Below are positions 1 through 7,850 of a stretch of DNA of 15,829 nucleotides, one piece after another. Below the pieces are notes generated by a model. It was not told where the DNA came from. It saw nothing but the letters and a program-made list of their open reading frames with translations, and did not search any database. Position 1 is the stretch's first letter. Every line of letters starts with the position of its first letter. Origin of the DNA: Fimbriimonadales bacterium (GTDB taxonomy: Bacteria > Armatimonadota > Fimbriimonadia > Fimbriimonadales > GBS-DC); contig JANXCK010000028.1 in the NCBI GenBank assembly GCA_025060055.1, forward strand, positions 1 through 15,829, read 5' to 3'. A program made the position numbers and the translations under genes.

Positions 1-6
1 CCTGTG

Positions 7-221
7 GCTTGGGCGTCTCGCCCAAGCCGAGCGTGGCTTAGACCGTCTTGTCCAAGCGCGGGCACGGACACGACTGTCCGTGCCACGCTGCACGGGCTGA
101 AAGCCCGTGCCACGCAGGGGCGTCGGCGCGGACGCCGACGCGACGGCTTGGACAAGACGGTCCAAGCCACGCTCTGCTTGGGCGAGACGCCCAAGCCGCG
201 TCCGTCGGCGAGACGCCGACG
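7..221. repeat. Array of eight short palindromes (REP-like cluster)
   Basis: This stretch has no credible gene. It is packed with short inverted repeats that could each form a hairpin: 7-27 (GCTTGGGCG arms, TCT loop), 35-57 (GCTTAGAC/GTCCAAGC, one mismatch), 61-84 (GGCACGGACA arms), 90-110 (GCACGGGCT arms, GAA loop), 120-141 (GCGTCGGCG arms), 145-168 (GGCTTGGAC arms), 176-196 (GCTTGGGCG arms, AGA loop) and 203-221 (CGTCGGCG arms, AGA loop). Spacers are a few bases, often GCGTGG or CCACGC. Three arm types recur (GCTTGGGCG, GCTTGGAC, CGTCGGCG), so the array looks modular. This resembles bacterial REP/BIME clusters. Function is unknown; it could attenuate or terminate transcription leaving a gene to the left of the window. 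Confidence 0.8.
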
Positions 222-229
222 CGACGCAG

Positions 230-362
230 TAACGACTTCTTAAATAGTCTCTTAGCGAGAAGTGCAGAATGCAGCGCAGGGGCGAGGTGACCTCGCCCGT
301 ACGGGCGCGGTTCCCGCGCCCTGTCAGCACATTGAGAGACAATTTCATCTTGGAGGCACTTA
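230..362. mobile_element. Degraded copy of the 130-bp MITE-like element (family 1)
   Basis: The right end (336-362) reads as a 27-base terminus finishing GGAGGCACTTA and matches the ends of the copies at 1994-2123 and 7966-8095. The left end near 230-252 (TAACGACTTC, then AGTCTC) is only a weak match. As in the other copies, the interior holds two back-to-back palindromes: GGGCGAG/CTCGCCC at 280-298 and GGGCGCGG/CCGCGCCC at 303-321. No coding capacity is credible. It lies downstream of the 3' end of the SRPBCC gene. The left boundary is approximate. Confidence 0.55.
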
Positions 363-406
363 TCACGCCGACGCTACGAAAACTTGCCCGTATCTCAAAC
401 GGCTTC

Positions 407-901
407 TCAGACGGTCGTTTGGCGCAGCGGAGCGTCGGCAGGCGCTGCGCCAAACAGCTCGACAATCTTGCGCCGACGGAACTCAAAAATTTCCTCAATG
501 CGCGGGCGTACCAGATACTTATTAATCCAGCCGTCGATGAGTGGCTGCTTGAGTGCGTAGTAAACCAAATCGTGCATATGCACCCCTCCCTCAACGGGCG
601 TAAAGGTGTGCCGATGATGCCAGAAGCGGTACGGTCCGAACCGCTGCTCATCCACAAAGAAACGCAACGGCTCCACATGGGTAATCTCGGTGACCCAGTG
701 CATTGGAATGTGAAATAGCGGGCGTACTGTGTAAGCGATAATTAGCCCCGCTTCCATTTTATCAGGCACGGGGGTCAGGATATCGAACCCCATGTAAGGC
801 GGCGTAATGTGCTTTAGGTTCACGGGACTGGAAAAGAAGTCCCAAACCTCTTCCAACGGTGCAGGGATTACCTGCTCGGTTTCGAAACGGAACAGTTTCA
901 T
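407..901 (-). CDS. SRPBCC (START/Bet v1-like) superfamily protein
   Basis: A protein of 164 residues when started at the ATG at 901. That ATG is preceded by a good Shine-Dalgarno site (GAGAGGAG), so it is preferred over an in-frame start at 964 that would add 21 unrelated residues. The N-terminal motif FETEQVIPAPLEEVWDFFSS followed by LKHITPP is typical of the helix-grip SRPBCC fold (polyketide cyclase/dehydrase and lipid-binding relatives). These proteins bind hydrophobic ligands in a cavity. The later part (HRHTFTPVEGGVHMHDLVYYALKQP) fits the curved beta-sheet and C-terminal helix. No signal peptide or membrane segment is seen, so it is probably cytosolic. The ligand cannot be told from sequence. 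It is divergently oriented to the dioxygenase gene, with 126 bases between starts, so the two could share a regulatory region. Confidence 0.85.
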   Translation of the reverse strand: MKLFRFETEQVIPAPLEEVWDFFSSPVNLKHITPPYMGFDILTPVPDKMEAGLIIAYTVRPLFHIPMHWVTEITHVEPLRFFVDEQRFGPYRFWHHRHTFTPVEGGVHMHDLVYYALKQPLIDGWINKYLVRPRIEEIFEFRRRKIVELFGAAPADAPLRQTTV

Positions 902-1004
902 AGGCGCGCTCCTCTCGATAGGTTTGGGCAGCGACAGTTCAGCCGTGGGGGGTCGCTCCCACAAGATTGTACCTGCTCCGCTGGCTAAGCAGGAACAGTT
1001 GGGT

Positions 1005-1020
1005 TCAGCACGAATGCTGA
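1005..1020. other. Small perfect hairpin just upstream of the dioxygenase start
   Basis: TCAGCA-CGAA-TGCTGA forms a six-base-pair stem with a four-base loop, ending seven bases before the ATG at 1028. It occupies the place where a ribosome-binding site would sit, and no clear Shine-Dalgarno sequence is present. It could be an operator half-site pair or a translation-modulating hairpin, or chance. Confidence 0.3.
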
Positions 1021-1027
1021 GCTTGTT

Positions 1028-1993
1028 ATGCCATACCTACCCAAAGCGACGGAGCGTGCTGACCGCTACAAGGTCAAGGTGGAAGAGTATGTGCGGTATC
1101 GGCGTGAGGGGTATCTGAAGATAGAACGGCTTGTGCCTGAGGCGGATGTGGCACGATTATACGAATGGGCGGTTGCTTGCTGGCAGGGCAAGCGGTTGCT
1201 GCCGCGCGCAGAACAGACTCCTGATGCCGAGATACAGCAGGGCACACGCGCCCATCAGCTGCATCGCGTTGACCCCGTCGCCGAATGGGGCTTGCTGTAC
1301 CCGCGTATCCTCGATGTACTCGAGGCGCTCATCGGACCCGATGTGCTGGCGCTGCAGACCATGCTGTTTCACAACCCGCCTGGCACGGGCGGTCAGGGCT
1401 GGCACCAAGATTCGTACTATATCACGACCTATCCCGATACGCTGATTGGCGTGTGGCTGGCATTAGAACCAGCAGACGAACTCAACGGATGCCTGTGGGT
1501 TGTGCCCGGCTCGCACTGCGAGCCTATCTATCCGCCGCGCAACAACACCTACGCGCATGTCCACGCCGCAAACGCCTTCGATGACCTGCACGAGGTCGAG
1601 AATGTGAGCCACTTAGACGATGAGCAGAATACCCTGACGCAAGTGGTGCGCAAGTATCCGCCTCCAGTCCCCGTACCGATGGCTCCTGGTGATGTGCTGT
1701 TTTTCGATGGGCATCTGCTCCATCGCTCGTATCCGAACCGTGCTGCTGACCGCTGGCGGCGGTCGTTTGTGTGTCATTACTGCAACGCGCGTTCGTGGGT
1801 GCCGTGGAATCACGGCGTGCCGTATGAGGGCGACAGCGCCAACTACTTGCACATCCTCGCAAGGGGTAGCACGCACCTGCCCTACGCCACACCCCTGTTC
1901 GGCACGCCCGTTGATTTGTATCAGCCTGCGCTCGACGGTTCACCGCCCCCACGTGCAATCGGCAACACAGGTGGGACGATGGAAATGGGCTAA
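1028..1993 (+). CDS. Phytanoyl-CoA dioxygenase (PhyH) family Fe(II)/2-oxoglutarate oxygenase
   Basis: A 321-residue, probably cytosolic protein. The iron-binding facial triad of this family is visible: H126 and D128 in GWHQDSYY, and the distal H232 in FFDGHLLHRSYPN. Basic residues at R244/R245 are placed to bind 2-oxoglutarate. WVVPGSH (157-163) is the usual strand before the distal half of the barrel. PhyH enzymes hydroxylate or otherwise oxidise small molecules using O2 and 2-oxoglutarate, but bacterial members have many substrates, so the reaction here cannot be named. The start is uncertain: the ATG at 1028 lacks a clear ribosome-binding site, and a GTG at 1079 is a possible alternative just before the conserved YRREGYLKIERLV segment. 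The stop codon (1991-1993) abuts a repeat element. Confidence 0.88.
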   Translation: MPYLPKATERADRYKVKVEEYVRYRREGYLKIERLVPEADVARLYEWAVACWQGKRLLPRAEQTPDAEIQQGTRAHQLHRVDPVAEWGLLYPRILDVLEALIGPDVLALQTMLFHNPPGTGGQGWHQDSYYITTYPDTLIGVWLALEPADELNGCLWVVPGSHCEPIYPPRNNTYAHVHAANAFDDLHEVENVSHLDDEQNTLTQVVRKYPPPVPVPMAPGDVLFFDGHLLHRSYPNRAADRWRRSFVCHYCNARSWVPWNHGVPYEGDSANYLHILARGSTHLPYATPLFGTPVDLYQPALDGSPPPRAIGNTGGTMEMG

Positions 1994-2123
1994 TAAGTGC
2001 CTCACAGGTGAAATCGTCTTGTTTTGGGCGCGTCGGGGACGCGCCCCTACGAGGCGCCGCAGGTAGGGGCAGGTTCCGAGCCCGCCCTGCAGAAAAGAGA
2101 TGATTTTACGCCAGAGGCACTTA
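1994..2123. mobile_element. 130-bp MITE-like element, family 1 (copy in dioxygenase/GH20 gap)
   Basis: The element begins TAAGTGCCTC and ends GAGGCACTTA, a perfect 10-bp terminal inverted repeat within a longer imperfect terminus. Inside are GGGCGCGTC/ACGCGCCC and a decayed GGGCAGG/CCGCCC palindrome, then CTGCAGAAAAGAGA. The reverse complement of 7966-8095 aligns along its full length, also 130 bases, at roughly 80% identity by eye. Its first base directly follows the stop codon of the dioxygenase gene. The terminal TA dinucleotides suggest TA target duplication, as in Tc1/mariner-IS630-type MITEs. No transposase is encoded. Confidence 0.8.
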
Positions 2124-2526
2124 CCAATCGGGGTTTCAAGCGTCGTTATGCTCTCACCCCCGACCCCTCTCCCGCCACGCGGGCGAGGGGAGTCAACTGG
2201 GCGTAGGGGCGAGGCGAACTCGCCCCTACGCTACCCCCTCTCCCACCGCATGGGAGAGGGGGAAGCTGGTAAGGGTACATCGTTTTGCCTCAACACGCAG
2301 GCAGAAGGCGGGATTTTTTGAACCCCCTCCTGCAGGTTCCCCCTTAGCAAGGGGGAACCGAGCGTTGGTCGTGGTTCCCCTCGCGGAGCGGGGGGAACCT
2401 TACGGAAGGAGGCGAGCCTTCGAAAAATCCAACCTCCTATCTGTATGTCTGGGCGAAAGCGGTGTACCCTTGTCAGAGAGGGGGAAGGGGGTGAGGGCAA
2501 CACGGCGTCTGAAACAGCAATTAGTA
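2122..2526. mobile_element. Long foldback element, family 2 (nested palindromes)
   Basis: The left end TACCAATCGGGGTTTCAAG pairs with the right end at 2509-2526 (read inverted: TACTAATTGCTGTTTCAG). Moving inward, further arms pair: CTCACCCCC with GGGGGTGAG; AAGGGTACATCG (2271 on) with an inverted AAGGGTACACCG near 2469; GGATTTTTTGAA (2311 on) with TTCGAAAAATCC near 2420. It also contains compact perfect hairpins at 2203-2229 (GTAGGGGCGAG arms), 2234-2262 (CCCCCTCTCCCA arms) and 2335-2359 (GGTTCCCCCTT arms, AGC loop), plus a looser one at 2373-2399. The arrangement suggests elements nested inside elements. The last base directly precedes the TAA stop of the minus-strand GH20 gene. No convincing protein is encoded. 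It may act as a bidirectional transcription end for the two convergent genes. Confidence 0.75.
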
Positions 2527-4596
2527 TTACTCCCCGCTCATCCCCAAGACTGTCCAGCCAGCCGCAGGGTCGGATGCAATCAGTTGCACCGAGCGCACGG
2601 GCACATCGGGGCGCGGGTTGCGCCACACCAGCAGGCGCGCGGTTGCCCTTGAACCGTCCGTGCCACGCCCACGCCAGAGCGGCAGCCCCTCCAGCGCGTA
2701 CAACGGGTCATTCCACGCCCGCAGATGCGTGCCGTAAATGAGCGGCTGCTCGGTCTGTGTGCCATCGGCATACTGAACGCTCAGGCGTCCCACTTCCTTG
2801 CCCATCTCGACGGCTTGCGCGAGAGTGTGTAGGATGTAGAGGGCGCGCACAGGGCGGTTCAGCGCGATTTCAGCGGCGCGCAGCGCAGCGAGCGCGACGC
2901 CGCGTGCGCCCCCCAGTTCGAACCGATGTCCGTCCAAATGGGCTATGCCCGTCGGCAGTTGCGCAAACAGCGGGCTGAGTGCCGTGAGGTCGAAGTTGTA
3001 GGCGCGGGTGAGGTCAACCACGAAGCCCTCTTGCGCCTGCAGGGGCACGGGCGTCAGCCGATACCGCGTGATGAACAGCCGTTCAAAGTCGTAGGGCAGC
3101 TGCTCTGGTGGGGGCAGGTCAGTGTCCCACGCATACGCGCCCGCGATGAGGTACGCCACAAACTGGCGCAGCTCGATTCCTTGCAGCGTGCGCTCATTCA
3201 GGCTATAGCCTGCCCAAGTGCTTTGCAGCAACCCCGTGAGCCGACGCTGGCGCGCCGCTTTGGCGAAGGTCGCGATGTTGCGCGGGTTGTACCAAGTGGT
3301 GGCGAGAATCTCGCGGAACCCCGCTCCCTGCAGCGTCGGAACGCTGATGTAGCCGTCTGGCTCGGCGGGCGTGTAGTGCCAGTCGCAAATCACCAGGTCG
3401 GCGAGTTTGCTCAGTCGCTCGCGGGCGAACTGTGCCTCTTGGGGGCTTTGAGCGTGTGCGCCGCCGTCGTGCGCCTCGCTCCGCGCAAGCAACATGTCGC
3501 CCCACATCAGCATTTTCTCCACGCCGCGCCGTTTCAACTCGCTGTGGAGCCACTCGGCATGCTCTACCAATAGCGTGGCGACGGTCGCGCCCTGACTCTC
3601 AGGGCGATAGGGGAACCGCCCGCGCAGCGTCACCTCGTCCAAGCCCACATGGAATGCACGCGGCTGGAACAGCTCGCACACTTCGTCGTAGAGGCGTTGC
3701 AGGAACGGGCGCGTGGCAGCGCTGCGCGGCGCAATCGCCCACGGCGTGTCGGGGTCTTCTGCCAAATGCGTGTTCGCGCTGTTCCGAAACGCCCACGCCA
3801 TATGCCCCAGCGACGGGATGAGCGGAATCGGCTCGATCTGATTGCACCGTGCGGTCTGCACAGCCGCCCGCAAAATCGCCTTCGGCGCAGAGATGTCGAC
3901 CCATGCGTCGCGAATGGCGTCCCACTGCCCGTAGCCGCACTCAATCACCAGATGATTGAACTTCGCGTGCGCGATGACATTCTCGATGAGTCGGGGCAGG
4001 AAATCGGCTTGCGTGCTGCCGAACAGGTGGACACCGCGCCACTTCAGGTGTGGGTAGTCAATGATGCGCACTGGGTTCGCCTGCAACGCGCCGACGGTGG
4101 GCTGAAGCAGCTGGATGAGGGTCTGCACGCCGCAGAACGCGCCTTCGGGCAATCGCCCGATGAGGCGCACGGCGTCGGTGCGTACTTGCAGGTAGTACGC
4201 GCCCTGCTGGTCAGGCACAGGATGGCGGCGTTGCAGGGCAGGACTGCCCCCGATGAAAATCGCGCCCGCTTCGGGCTGCCCGACGCGGATGGCGACACGA
4301 ATGCCGTAGCGTTGCAACTCGCGGGCGAGCGCGTCCGCCGCGAGACGATAGCCTTCGTCTTCAATCAAGATGTGCGCAGTGCGGTCAGCGAGCAGGCGAA
4401 AGGGCGTGCCTTGCTCACGCCAAAGGATTTTAGGCGGCGGAACCAGCTCTGGCTCGCGCGGCGTCGGCAGCCAGCGGTCGGGCACAGGGCGGACAGGCGC
4501 GTCCAGCGCGCGCAGCGCGTCCTGCGCCATCACTGCCCACATACCGCCCAACCAGAACAGCCCTACCATCAGCGTCCACCGCGTAAACCGAAGCAC
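2527..4596 (-). CDS. GH20-type beta-N-acetylhexosaminidase-like enzyme, exported
   Basis: 689 residues from a GTG at 4596, which has an AGGAG site upstream and gives a clean signal peptide (LRFTRWTLMVGLFWLGGMWAVMA). An in-frame GTG at 4650 would add 18 residues but has no good ribosome site. After the signal, residues about 60-170 look like the N-terminal GH20b domain (GYRLAADALARELQRYGI, AVRLIGRLPEGAFCGVQTL). The TIM barrel follows, opening at DYPHLKWRGVHL. The catalytic Asp-Glu pair of substrate-assisted GH20 enzymes is D320-E321 in FHVGLDEV. The usual HxGGDE is HVGLDE here, so specificity may differ. The last 150 or so residues look like a beta-rich accessory domain. Family members remove terminal N-acetylhexosamines from glycans or cell-wall fragments. 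It is divergent from the S9 peptidase and convergent with the dioxygenase. Confidence 0.78.
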   Translation of the reverse strand: MLRFTRWTLMVGLFWLGGMWAVMAQDALRALDAPVRPVPDRWLPTPREPELVPPPKILWREQGTPFRLLADRTAHILIEDEGYRLAADALARELQRYGIRVAIRVGQPEAGAIFIGGSPALQRRHPVPDQQGAYYLQVRTDAVRLIGRLPEGAFCGVQTLIQLLQPTVGALQANPVRIIDYPHLKWRGVHLFGSTQADFLPRLIENVIAHAKFNHLVIECGYGQWDAIRDAWVDISAPKAILRAAVQTARCNQIEPIPLIPSLGHMAWAFRNSANTHLAEDPDTPWAIAPRSAATRPFLQRLYDEVCELFQPRAFHVGLDEVTLRGRFPYRPESQGATVATLLVEHAEWLHSELKRRGVEKMLMWGDMLLARSEAHDGGAHAQSPQEAQFARERLSKLADLVICDWHYTPAEPDGYISVPTLQGAGFREILATTWYNPRNIATFAKAARQRRLTGLLQSTWAGYSLNERTLQGIELRQFVAYLIAGAYAWDTDLPPPEQLPYDFERLFITRYRLTPVPLQAQEGFVVDLTRAYNFDLTALSPLFAQLPTGIAHLDGHRFELGGARGVALAALRAAEIALNRPVRALYILHTLAQAVEMGKEVGRLSVQYADGTQTEQPLIYGTHLRAWNDPLYALEGLPLWRGRGTDGSRATARLLVWRNPRPDVPVRSVQLIASDPAAGWTVLGMSGE

Positions 4597-4754
4597 GGCT
4601 CCACGCTCCTGCGATGCAAATTGTACCGCGTGGTTCCGCGCCTGCCTCACCGTAGGAAAACCGACGCCTGAATCGAATCACCCGCGATGAGTTATACCTG
4701 CGACAGGAAAATCGTTTGGGGCGTGGAATCAACGCGAGCGTGGAGGCAACCGTT

Positions 4755-6755
4755 ATGAAACGCGCTATCACGATCGATGACCTGTTTCGGATCAAACTGC
4801 TGGGCAGTCCCCAAATCTCACCCGATGGCACTCAGATTGTGTTCGTCTACAAGTGGATAGACACGGAGAAAAACAAATACTTTTCGAACCTTTGGCGTGT
4901 GCGCCTTGGCGAGGACGCACAGCCGTTTACTTACGGCGAGTGGAGCGATTCGCAGCCGCGCTGGTCGCCTGACGGCAGGCAGATAGCGTTCCTCAGCAAC
5001 CGTCAAAAGCCCAAGAGCCAGATTTATGTTATTCCTGCAGACGGCGGCGAGGCGCGTCCGATTACGAACTTGGAAGAGGGTAGCATCGGCGAGTTTGCGT
5101 GGTCGCCTGACGGAAGCAAGATCGCCTTCACCTACCGCGAGACGGCTCCCGAATGGCGCGAGGCGGCGCGCAAGGAGCGTCAGGAGAAGGGCTTTTCGAA
5201 CCCGCCGCGCATTATCCGCCGCGCCTTCTGGCGGCTGGACGGCGACGGCGCGTTCGTTGACCAACGCTATCACCTGTATGTGGTGGATGTGAAAACGGGC
5301 GAGACCAAGCAACTCACCGCTGACCCTGAGTTCAGCGAGTCCAGCCCTACATGGTCGCCTTGTGGCAACTATCTCGCCTTCATCAGCAACCGCCATCCCG
5401 ACCCCGACAACCATCCGGGCTACGATGCGCTCTGGATAGTGCCTGCCGAGGGGGGCGAGCTGCGCAAGGTGGACGCGCCCGACGGTCCGAAATATGCCGT
5501 GCGCTGGTCGCCCGACGGTAAATACTTAGCCTACATCGGCAACCCGTACCCCGACGACTCGTACCCGCGCAACGACCATGTGTGGCGCGTGTCGGTGGAC
5601 GGCGGCGACGCAGTCGACCTGATAGAGCATTTAGACAACACCGTTGGCGTGGGCACGCTGACCGATGTGCGCGAGTTCGGTGGCGGCGCACCGTTAGTGT
5701 GGAGCGCAGATAGCCAGCACCTGTATTTTTTGGTGAGCGAGCGCGGCGGCGTGTATCCCTACCGCGTGAAGGTAGACGGCACACACCTCGATAAACTGCT
5801 GGACGGCGATTTTGAGGTGGCGGACTTGAGCCTGTCGCAAGATGAGCATCGCCTTGCGCTGCTCAAGGGCGACGCAACGCACCCGCACGAGGTGTTCTTG
5901 GCAGAGCGCGTAGGCAACACGCTGAACCTGACACAGCTCACCGCATTCAACCAGCCGTTGCTGGACGAGGTGGAAATTGTTCAGCCCGAAGAGTTCGAGG
6001 TGGAGGCAGACGACGGCGTGAAAATTCACGGCTGGCTGCTCAAGCCACCCGATTTCGACCCGCATCGCAAGTACCCCACGATTCTGATGATACACGGCGG
6101 TCCGCACGCGATGTACGGGCGCGTGTTTTTCCATGAGTTCCAGCTGCACGCGGCGCAGGGCTATGTGGTGGCGTACACGAACCCACGCGGCAGCGTGGGC
6201 TACGGCGAGGCGTTCGCTCGCGCGATTCGGGGCGACTGGGGCAACCGCGACTTCAAAGACCTGATGACTGTCGCCGACTACCTCGCCAGCCTGCCGTTCG
6301 TGGACACCGAGCGGATGGGCGTGGCAGGCGGCAGCTACGGCGGCTACATGACCAACTGGATTGTTGGGCACACCAACCGCTTCAAAGCCGCGATTACCGA
6401 TCGGAGCGTGGTGAACCTGGTGAGCATGGGCGGCACATCGGACTTTCCGATGATTCCGAACCGCTACTGGCAGGGCAACTTCTGGGACGAGCCGCAAAAG
6501 CTCTGGGAATGCTCGCCGCTGGCGTATGCAGGGCGCATCACGACACCGCTGCTTATTGTGCATAGCGAGGGCGACCTGCGTTGCCCCATCAGTGAGGCGG
6601 ATCAGCTGTTCGCCGCGCTGGTACGGCAGGGCAAGGAAGTGCTGTATGTACGCTACCCTGTGGAGTCCAGCCACGGTCTCTCGCGTAGCGGACCGCCCGA
6701 CCTGCGCCGCCATCGCTTGGAACAGTATCTGCAGTGGTGGCGGGAGCGGCTTTAG
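4755..6755 (+). CDS. S9 family prolyl oligopeptidase / acylaminoacyl-peptidase-type serine peptidase
   Basis: 666 residues from the ATG at 4755, which has a perfect GGAGG eight bases upstream; an in-frame start at 4716 lacks support. The N-terminal half (about 15-400) is a beta-propeller with repeated WSPDG-type blades (residues 70, 116, 200, 251). The C-terminal half is an alpha/beta hydrolase. Its parts are visible: oxyanion motif HGGPH at 447-451, nucleophile S527 in GGSYGGYM, aspartate D607 in HSEGDLRCP, and histidine H640 in ESSHGLSRSG. This is the S9C (DPP/AAP-like) layout, which cleaves short peptides, sometimes N-acylated. There is no signal peptide, so it is likely cytosolic and used in peptide turnover. 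Its stop codon is one base away from the stop codon of the convergent gpsA. Confidence 0.93.
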   Translation: MKRAITIDDLFRIKLLGSPQISPDGTQIVFVYKWIDTEKNKYFSNLWRVRLGEDAQPFTYGEWSDSQPRWSPDGRQIAFLSNRQKPKSQIYVIPADGGEARPITNLEEGSIGEFAWSPDGSKIAFTYRETAPEWREAARKERQEKGFSNPPRIIRRAFWRLDGDGAFVDQRYHLYVVDVKTGETKQLTADPEFSESSPTWSPCGNYLAFISNRHPDPDNHPGYDALWIVPAEGGELRKVDAPDGPKYAVRWSPDGKYLAYIGNPYPDDSYPRNDHVWRVSVDGGDAVDLIEHLDNTVGVGTLTDVREFGGGAPLVWSADSQHLYFLVSERGGVYPYRVKVDGTHLDKLLDGDFEVADLSLSQDEHRLALLKGDATHPHEVFLAERVGNTLNLTQLTAFNQPLLDEVEIVQPEEFEVEADDGVKIHGWLLKPPDFDPHRKYPTILMIHGGPHAMYGRVFFHEFQLHAAQGYVVAYTNPRGSVGYGEAFARAIRGDWGNRDFKDLMTVADYLASLPFVDTERMGVAGGSYGGYMTNWIVGHTNRFKAAITDRSVVNLVSMGGTSDFPMIPNRYWQGNFWDEPQKLWECSPLAYAGRITTPLLIVHSEGDLRCPISEADQLFAALVRQGKEVLYVRYPVESSHGLSRSGPPDLRRHRLEQYLQWWRERL

Positions 6756-6756
6756 A

Positions 6757-7770
6757 TCACAACGCTCTGAACTCGAACTCTCGTTCGCCTTTTGGGGGGC
6801 GGGTCATCAGGCTCTCTAAGGCGTCGCGGATGGCGCGTTCCCCCTGTAGAATCGAGGCGATGGCGTTCATCAGCGGCATCTCCACGCCCAGTTGCGCCGC
6901 CAGCGACCGCGCCGCCAGCGCGGTCGGGTAGCCTTCGGCTACCTGCCCCAGTTCGGCAAGTGCCTGCTCGGCGGTCTTGCCCTCCGCGACGGCTCGCCCG
7001 AGCCGATAGTTGCGGCTGAGGCGGCTCGCCGCTGTTGCGAACAGGTCGCCCACACCTGTCAGCCCGATGAAGGTTTCAGGGCGTGCGCCCATCGCGGCGC
7101 CGAAGCGCATCATCTCGGCAAGTCCGCGCGTGAGCAGCGTCGCTTTCGTGTTGTCGCCGAAGCCTAAGCCATCACTGATGCCTGCGCCAATCGCATACAC
7201 ATTTTTGAGGGCGCCGCCCAGCTCCACGCCAATCACATCGTCGTTCGTGTAGACGCGCAGGATAGGCGGGGTCATAAACAGTTCTTGCACCTGCTCGGCG
7301 CAGGCGAGGCTCCGCGAGGCGGCGACGGTCGCTGTGGGCGCGCCACGCACCAGTTCCACTGCGAGGTTCGGACCTGATAAGACTGCTGTGCGTGCTTCGC
7401 TGTTGCCCGTTGCCTCGCACACAACCTGCGTGAGCAGCTTGCCCGTGCTTGGCTCCAGCCCTTTGGCAGCAATCACTAAGGTCGCGTGTTCTGGGGGCTG
7501 CAAGCGCAGCGCAGCCCGAAGCGCACCCGAAGGCACTGCCAGCACCCACACGGCACACTGCTGCAGCGGCGCGGTCTCGTGAGTTGGGTGAACCGTTTCG
7601 GGCAACCGCGCCTCAGGCAAGTAGCGGCGGTTCACTCGCTCCGCTGCCAGACGCTCGATGCGCGCGGCGTTGCGCCCCCAGAGCCACACCGTGTAGCCCT
7701 TGTGCCCCAGCAACCACGCCAGCGCAGTGCCCCACGAGCCTGCGCCAATCACCGCGATTTGCGTTGACAT
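6757..7770 (-). CDS. gpsA: NAD(P)-dependent glycerol-3-phosphate dehydrogenase
   Basis: 337 residues, the normal family length. The N-terminal Rossmann motif is IAVIGAGSWGTALA (G9, G11, G14). SGPNLAVEL (132-140) corresponds to the family motif usually written SGPSFA. The catalytic lysine region is GGALKNVYAIGAGISDGL (K189), followed by GFGDNTKATLLTRGLAEM and LTGVGDLFATAASRLSRN (D242, R253). GpsA reduces dihydroxyacetone phosphate to sn-glycerol-3-phosphate, the backbone of bacterial membrane phospholipids, in the cytosol. The start ATG at 7770 has only a weak AG-rich upstream site. It is transcribed away from the fliM operon, from which it is separated by a repeat-filled gap, and has no functional link to its neighbours. 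Confidence 0.97.
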   Translation of the reverse strand: MSTQIAVIGAGSWGTALAWLLGHKGYTVWLWGRNAARIERLAAERVNRRYLPEARLPETVHPTHETAPLQQCAVWVLAVPSGALRAALRLQPPEHATLVIAAKGLEPSTGKLLTQVVCEATGNSEARTAVLSGPNLAVELVRGAPTATVAASRSLACAEQVQELFMTPPILRVYTNDDVIGVELGGALKNVYAIGAGISDGLGFGDNTKATLLTRGLAEMMRFGAAMGARPETFIGLTGVGDLFATAASRLSRNYRLGRAVAEGKTAEQALAELGQVAEGYPTALAARSLAAQLGVEMPLMNAIASILQGERAIRDALESLMTRPPKGEREFEFRAL

Positions 7771-7850
7771 CTTCTGCTACTCTGAATCCAACTGCACACG
7801 CTTCAAAGAAGTCTTAGCAATTCTACCTCTAACCCCCAACTGACAGCTTA

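Noticed and set aside
7..221. Possible CRISPR array
   Set aside because: The units differ from each other, spacers are only a few bases and there is no constant direct repeat; these are independent palindromes.
2231..2626. Minus-strand frame of 131 codons across the foldback element
   Set aside because: It contains the PSPPSPSLTR and SPSPMRWERG strings typical of translated palindromic repeats, and is better explained as stop-free repeat DNA than as a gene.
3649..4671. Plus-strand open frame of 340 codons
   Set aside because: Antisense to the GH20 gene, which has a signal peptide and catalytic motif; the plus-strand product shows nothing recognisable.
4597..4754. Promoters between the divergent GH20 and S9 genes
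   Set aside because: TTATAC near 4690 could be a -10, but no -35 box at the right distance was found on either strand, so no promoter is called.
5694..6713. Minus-strand open frame of 339 codons
   Set aside because: Antisense to the catalytic domain of the S9 peptidase; composition is that of a shadow frame and no ribosome site or motif supports it.
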